NCBI RefSeq assembly: GCF_022807995.1
Contig: NZ_CP094351.1
Coordinates: forward strand, 4,185,001-4,249,000
DNA length: 64,000 nt
Reading direction: 5' to 3'
From: Pseudomonas orientalis
GTDB lineage: Bacteria; Pseudomonadota; Gammaproteobacteria; Pseudomonadales; Pseudomonadaceae
The notes beneath the pieces are model-generated. The model ran no database searches, was not told the DNA's origin, and saw only the letters and a list, made by a program, of their open reading frames with translations. The translations under genes and the position numbers were made by a program. Every line of letters starts with the position of its first letter. The first letter of the stretch is position 1. Shown here piece by piece: positions 60,599 through 64,000 of this stretch.

Positions 60599-61525
60599 TC
60601 AGGGAGAACGCTCGCGGCCCGGCTTTACGAACGCACGTTGCACACGGTCATATTGCGCGGCCGTCAACGGCGGCGGCCCGGCCGGGGGCTTCGATTCATC
60701 ACGGCCCGCTTCCACACGCCATGACGAGACTTCATTGAGTTGCTTGGGCACATCCAACTCATCCACCAGTTTTTCGATCAGGCTCACCTGGGCAGGCTTG
60801 CCCTTGATCAGGAGGCTGTTGGTGTCCGGATAAGCGATCAGCGTCAGGTTCTTGTCCGCCAGCAGGCCCTTCTGCTCGCTGGCCAGCAGGCCTTGAATGA
60901 CAGAGGCCATGCCCGGCACCGTGACTTTGTTTGCGCCAGTCCCGTACTGCCGATCCTCGACATGGGTATTGAACACCTGCACCACACCAAAGGCGTGCGC
61001 CCCCACGCGCAGCTCACTGCGTTGCCGATCGGTCAATTGCGCCAGCCGCAGCACCTGGCTGACGTAGCTTGGCGGCCCGGACACGTAGAACGTACGCACC
61101 CCGCTGTCGCGCAAGGGGTAGCGCGACTCATCCATGCCCGTTCGGCGCATGATGCCGCGCAGCCGGTTGACCGAAATGTACCGCAGCGACACCGCAGAGG
61201 TTCTGGCTTCGCTGGCGTTGTACAGGTGCAAGGCTTGCCCGTCGCTGTGCCAGATCAGGCCTTCCTGCCGGGCCAGCGCTTCGAGGACCTGTTGCGGTGC
61301 ATCGAAATCGAATGTCCCGCTGACACGCTTGTGCGCCGCTTCCCGACTGACCACTACAGGCATGCCCAAAGGCACCGACAACGCCGTGAAAAAACTGTCC
61401 AGACTCTCATCCCTGGCCTGATACGGCTCGCCCCGGGCTACGGCGCTGACCAGCAACAGCACGACCCACAGCAGCGTGCTACCGAGGCGGTGGCGGTTCG
61501 TCGAAATGGAGGAATCAGCATGCAC
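60599..61525 (-). pseudogene. Truncated type III secretin (SctC/InvG-like) lacking the barrel domain
   Basis: 308 residues from the GTG at 61525. Signal peptide-like helix (about 16-31), N0 and N1 domains (about 33-165; FYVSGPPSYVSQVLR is the SctC signature) and N3 up to AYPDTNSLLIKG and LIEKLVDELDVP near residue 260. In InvG the next segment begins the secretin barrel, about 230 residues; here it is replaced by about 45 Pro/Arg-rich residues and a stop. The product could reach the periplasm but cannot form a pore. The open frame is otherwise clean. Confidence 0.82.
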
Positions 61526-61619
61526 CGTGGGTTTTTCCTGGGGCGGTAGGACGCAAAAGAGCGGCCATACTGAAAGGCAGGCGAGGTTCAATCATGATGG
61601 AAAGCTGACGGCTGCCCCG

Positions 61620-61634
61620 TGGCATGTGCCTTGC
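61620..61634 (+). promoter_or_regulatory. Sigma-54 promoter of nasST
   Basis: TGGCATGTGCCTTGC has GG and GC exactly 10 bases apart, as required for the -24/-12 elements of RpoN promoters. It fits nitrogen control through NtrC. Transcription would start near 61646, ahead of the leader hairpins. Confidence 0.78.
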
Positions 61635-61655
61635 TAAGCACTCTCTATCAGGGCG

Positions 61656-61745
61656 CGCGCCAGCGGCGGCGCGGGCCTACGGACAAAGGCGTCGTTTCCG
61701 TGCAATGGCCGATATCGCCATCCGAGGGAGCGGCGCTTTTTTTTG
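61656..61745 (+). promoter_or_regulatory. Nitrate-responsive leader (ANTAR target and attenuator) of nasST
   Basis: A 6-bp hairpin CGCGCC/GGCGCG with the hexanucleotide loop AGCGGC (A at position 1, G at 4, the ANTAR-RNA pattern) lies at 61656-61673. It is followed by GACAAAGGCGTCG and a terminator hairpin: outer GCGTCG/CGGCGC, inner ATGGC/GCCAT, ending in T8 at about 61737-61744. NasT would bind the hairpins and prevent termination. Confidence 0.75.
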
Positions 61746-61764
61746 CGAGAAAAGGTAGGTGTTG

Positions 61765-62991
61765 ATGAACGATTCGGTCGACAGCAGCGCGGTGAATCCC
61801 GCGCTCGCCTGGGTAAACGGCAGTGACGCCCCGGAAAAGAGCAGCCTGGACCTGGGCTTCATGGCCCTGACTGATTGCGCCTCGCTGGTGGTCGCCGCCA
61901 CCCAGGGGTTTGCGCAACCCTACGGCCTCACACTGAACCTCAAGCGCCAATCGTCATGGGCCAACTTGCGCGACAAACTGGTCAGCGGTGAGCTCGACGC
62001 CGCCCATAGCCTCTACGGCCTGATCTATGCCGTGCACCTGGGCATAGGTGGCGTTGCGCCGAGCCCGATGGCGGTACTGATGGGGCTGAACCAGAACGGG
62101 CAGAGCATCAACCTGTCCCGTGGGCTGCAACAACAGGGCGTGGTCACTCCTGAGGCGCTGGATCGCCACGTGCACCAAAGCCGCACAAAACTCACCTTCG
62201 CCCAGACCTTTCCGACAGGTACCCACGCCATGTGGCTGTATTACTGGCTGGCGAGCCAGGGCATCCACCCGCTGCGGGATGTGGACAGCGTAGTGGTGCC
62301 CCCGCCGCAAATGGTCGCGCACCTGCAAGCGGGTCGCATCGACGGCCTGTGTGTCGGTGAACCCTGGTGCGCCAGCGCAGTCAAGCAGAACCAGGGCTTC
62401 ACCCTGGCGACCAGCCAGTCGATCTGGCCGAATCATCCGGAAAAAGTCCTCGGCTGCACCCAAGCGTTCGTCGACCAGTACCCCAATACGGCGCGCGTAT
62501 TGGTGATGGCGATTCTCGAGGCCAGTCGCTTTATCGAAGCGAGCACGCAAAACCGTCGTTCCACTGCGCAACTGCTCAGCGCCGGCGAGTACCTCGACGC
62601 ACCGCTGGACTGTATCGAGCCGCGCCTGCTGGGCCACTACGAAGATGGCCTCGGCAACCCGTGGCAGGACCCGCATGCGCTGCGGTTCTTCGCCGATGGC
62701 GCGGTCAACCAGCCCTACCTTTGCGACGGTATGTGGTTCATGACCCAGTTTCGCCGCTGGGGCCTGCTGCGCGAGGACCCGGACTACCTGGCCGTCGCCC
62801 GCCAGGTGCAACAACTGCAGGTGTACCGTCAGGCCGCCGCAGCCGTGGGCGTCGCGATCAATGCCCAGGACATGCGCAGCAGCCAGTTGATCGACGGCAA
62901 GATCTGGGACGGCTCCGATCCCGCCGGCTATGCCCGCAGCTTCCGCCTGCACGCCATGGCGGATGACATCAGCCGCCAAGCGCTGCGCTAG
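61765..62991 (+). CDS. nasS: Nitrate sensor NasS (NrtA-like)
   Basis: 408 residues. A nitrate-binding fold of the NrtA/CmpA family (LGFMALTDCASLVVA, SWANLRDKLVSGELDAAHSL, PPPQMVAHLQAGRIDGLCVGEPW) without signal peptide, so cytoplasmic. In Azotobacter and Paracoccus NasS binds NasT when nitrate is absent and releases it when nitrate is present. The ATG at 61765 with AGGT upstream is preferred over a GTG two codons earlier. nasT follows after 10 bases. Confidence 0.92.
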   Translation: MNDSVDSSAVNPALAWVNGSDAPEKSSLDLGFMALTDCASLVVAATQGFAQPYGLTLNLKRQSSWANLRDKLVSGELDAAHSLYGLIYAVHLGIGGVAPSPMAVLMGLNQNGQSINLSRGLQQQGVVTPEALDRHVHQSRTKLTFAQTFPTGTHAMWLYYWLASQGIHPLRDVDSVVVPPPQMVAHLQAGRIDGLCVGEPWCASAVKQNQGFTLATSQSIWPNHPEKVLGCTQAFVDQYPNTARVLVMAILEASRFIEASTQNRRSTAQLLSAGEYLDAPLDCIEPRLLGHYEDGLGNPWQDPHALRFFADGAVNQPYLCDGMWFMTQFRRWGLLREDPDYLAVARQVQQLQVYRQAAAAVGVAINAQDMRSSQLIDGKIWDGSDPAGYARSFRLHAMADDISRQALR

Positions 62992-63001
62992 GAGCACGAC
63001 C

Positions 63002-63577
63002 ATGCTGCGAATCCTGTTGATCAACGACACCCCGCGTAAAGTCGGCCGGCTCAAGGCCGCGCTGACCGAGGCCGGTTTTGAGGTGATCGATGAATCCGGC
63101 CTGACCATCGACTTGCCCGCACGCGTCGAAACAGTGCGCCCCGACGTGATCCTGATCGATACCGAGTCACCCGGCCGCGATGTGATGGAGCAAGTCGTGC
63201 TGGTCAGCCGCGACCAGCCCCGTCCTATCGTGATGTTCACCGATGAACATGACCCGAACGTCATGCGCCAGGCGATCAAGTCCGGGGTCAGTGCCTATAT
63301 TGTCGAAGGCATCCAGGCCCAGCGCCTGCAACCGATCCTCGATGTGGCCATGGCGCGCTTCGAAAGCGACCAGGCCCTGCGCGCGCAGCTGCATGCCCGC
63401 GACCAACAGTTGGCGGAGCGCAAGCGCATCGAGCTGGCCAAGGGTCTGCTGATGAAAATGAAGGACTGCAATGAGGAAGAGGCCTACACCCTCATGCGCC
63501 GCCAGGCCATGAGTCGTCAGCAGAAACTGATCCAGGTGGCCGAACAGATTATTGCCATGAGCGAATTGCTCGGCTGA
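63002..63577 (+). CDS. nasT: Nitrate-responsive antiterminator NasT (ANTAR)
   Basis: 191 residues. N-terminal receiver-like domain (LLINDTP, DVILIDTESP, KSGVSAYIVEGI) and C-terminal ANTAR three-helix domain (about 128-187: RKRIELAKGLLMKMKDCNEEEAYTLMRR). It binds paired hexaloop hairpins in nascent leaders to block terminators. Its targets are probably the leaders at 61656-61745 and 63610-63694. Confidence 0.95.
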   Translation: MLRILLINDTPRKVGRLKAALTEAGFEVIDESGLTIDLPARVETVRPDVILIDTESPGRDVMEQVVLVSRDQPRPIVMFTDEHDPNVMRQAIKSGVSAYIVEGIQAQRLQPILDVAMARFESDQALRAQLHARDQQLAERKRIELAKGLLMKMKDCNEEEAYTLMRRQAMSRQQKLIQVAEQIIAMSELLG

Positions 63578-63579
63578 TC

Positions 63580-63594
63580 TGGCGCGGCTCTTGC
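63580..63594 (+). promoter_or_regulatory. Sigma-54 promoter of the nitrate transporter gene
   Basis: TGGCGCGGCTCTTGC has the required 10-base distance between GG and GC and begins 3 bases after the nasT stop. It closely resembles the promoter at 61620. Confidence 0.78.
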
Positions 63595-63609
63595 TAAAGA
63601 ACCTTTACA

Positions 63610-63694
63610 GGTAGCCAACGGCGGTTGCCCCACGAACGACAAAGACGTCGCACACCCGGTTTGCCCTCGCGAACCCGGTGGCGGCGTTTTTTTT
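63610..63694 (+). promoter_or_regulatory. Nitrate-responsive leader (ANTAR target and attenuator) of the transporter gene
   Basis: Hairpin GGTAGCC/GGTTGCC with loop AACGGC (A1, G4) at 63610-63629 is followed by GACAAAGACGTCG and a terminator: outer ACGTCGC/GCGGCGT and inner CACCCGGTT/AACCCGGTG (one C-C mismatch), then T8 at 63687-63694. Its layout is the same as that of the nasST leader, but the stems differ in sequence. Confidence 0.82.
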
Positions 63695-63760
63695 CGTTCC
63701 GGCCCCAGCGCATGGAGCCACCAGGCCTTCTGACAAGACCCCCAACCGTTGAGGTGCGTG

Positions 63761-64000
63761 ATGAAATCAAGCTTCTGGAAATCCGGGCACACCCCGACCC
63801 TGTTTGCCGCGTTCCTGTATTTCGACCTGAGTTTCATGGTCTGGTACCTGCTGGGCCCCTTGGCAGTACAGATTGCCGCCGACCTGCACCTGACCACGCA
63901 ACAGCGCGGCCTGGTGGTGGCGACGCCGATCCTGGCGGGCGCGGTGCTGCGCTTTCTCATGGGCATGCTGGCCGACAAGCTGTCGCCCAAGACCGCCGGG
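63761..64000 (+). CDS. nasA: Nitrate/nitrite transporter NasA (MFS, NNP family), cut off at the window end
   Basis: The first 80 residues are visible: MKSSFWKSGHTPTLFAAFLY, then FDLSFMVWYLLGPLAVQIA and the start of the next helices up to GMLADKLSPKTAG, a pattern of NarK/NasA transporters. It would import nitrate for assimilation. GAGGTG lies 5-10 bases before the ATG. The gene follows the antitermination leader, and assimilatory nitrite and nitrate reductase genes probably lie beyond the window. Confidence 0.9.
   Translation, partial: MKSSFWKSGHTPTLFAAFLYFDLSFMVWYLLGPLAVQIAADLHLTTQQRGLVVATPILAGAVLRFLMGMLADKLSPKTAG

Overview
This is a chromosomal window from a Pseudomonas, most likely of the P. 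fluorescens group. The base composition is GC-rich. The short interspersed palindromes are the GTAGGAGCGAGCTTGCTCGCGAA and TGTGGGAGGGGGCTTGCCCCC families typical of fluorescent pseudomonads. As I recall it, gene order follows P. aeruginosa PAO1 in two blocks: aer / ccoNOQP x2 / ccoGHIS / hemN / anr / apt / recR / ybaB / dnaX / ligA / zipA / smc / gntR / xdhABC / guaD, and yggL / dacB / rlmKL / rmf / pyrD.

Layout. 1-4510: cut-off EamA permease, CPBP membrane protease, Aer-type aerotaxis receptor and an alpha/beta hydrolase. 4472-20771: microaerobic respiration block with two complete cbb3 oxidase operons, the ccoGHIS assembly operon plus a TauE/SafE-like protein, hemN, and the oxygen sensor Anr. 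Four Anr-type sites lie in front of these operons, so regulator, enzyme, assembly factors and anaerobic haem synthesis form one regulon in one place. A Phd/PIN toxin-antitoxin pair sits between ccoP and ccoG. 20850-26866: apt, recR, an NADP-dependent oxidoreductase, ybaB-dnaX and an EamA permease. 26969-33703: an accessory stretch with a LysR regulator, a cloverleaf-shaped repeat, a muramidase/periplasmic-partner pair that looks like a T6SS effector and immunity protein, an orphan SF1 helicase, the 4.5S RNA gene (ffs) and a zinc metallopeptidase. 33825-50376: ligA, zipA, smc and a GntR regulator, divergent from the purine catabolism genes xdhABC-guaD, then a second GntR and a BenE-type transporter. 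50414-59274: yggL, dacB, a membrane diguanylate cyclase, rlmKL, rmf and pyrD.

59360-61525 holds four adjacent minus-strand genes resembling parts of an SPI-1-type type III secretion system: HilA-like DNA-binding domain, IagB-like transglycosylase, SctQ SpoA domain, and a secretin without its barrel. No ATPase, export gate, needle or translocon gene is present. 61620-64000 starts a nitrate assimilation locus (nasS, nasT, nitrate transporter). Both nasST and the transporter gene have a sigma-54 promoter followed by a leader with a hexanucleotide-loop hairpin and an intrinsic terminator, which suggests NasT controls its own operon as well as the transporter.

The strongest leads are the type III remnant, the paired nas leaders, the muramidase/partner pair, and the cloverleaf repeat enclosed by two inverted REP sequences. 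All family assignments rest on motifs and remembered family features; no database search was run.
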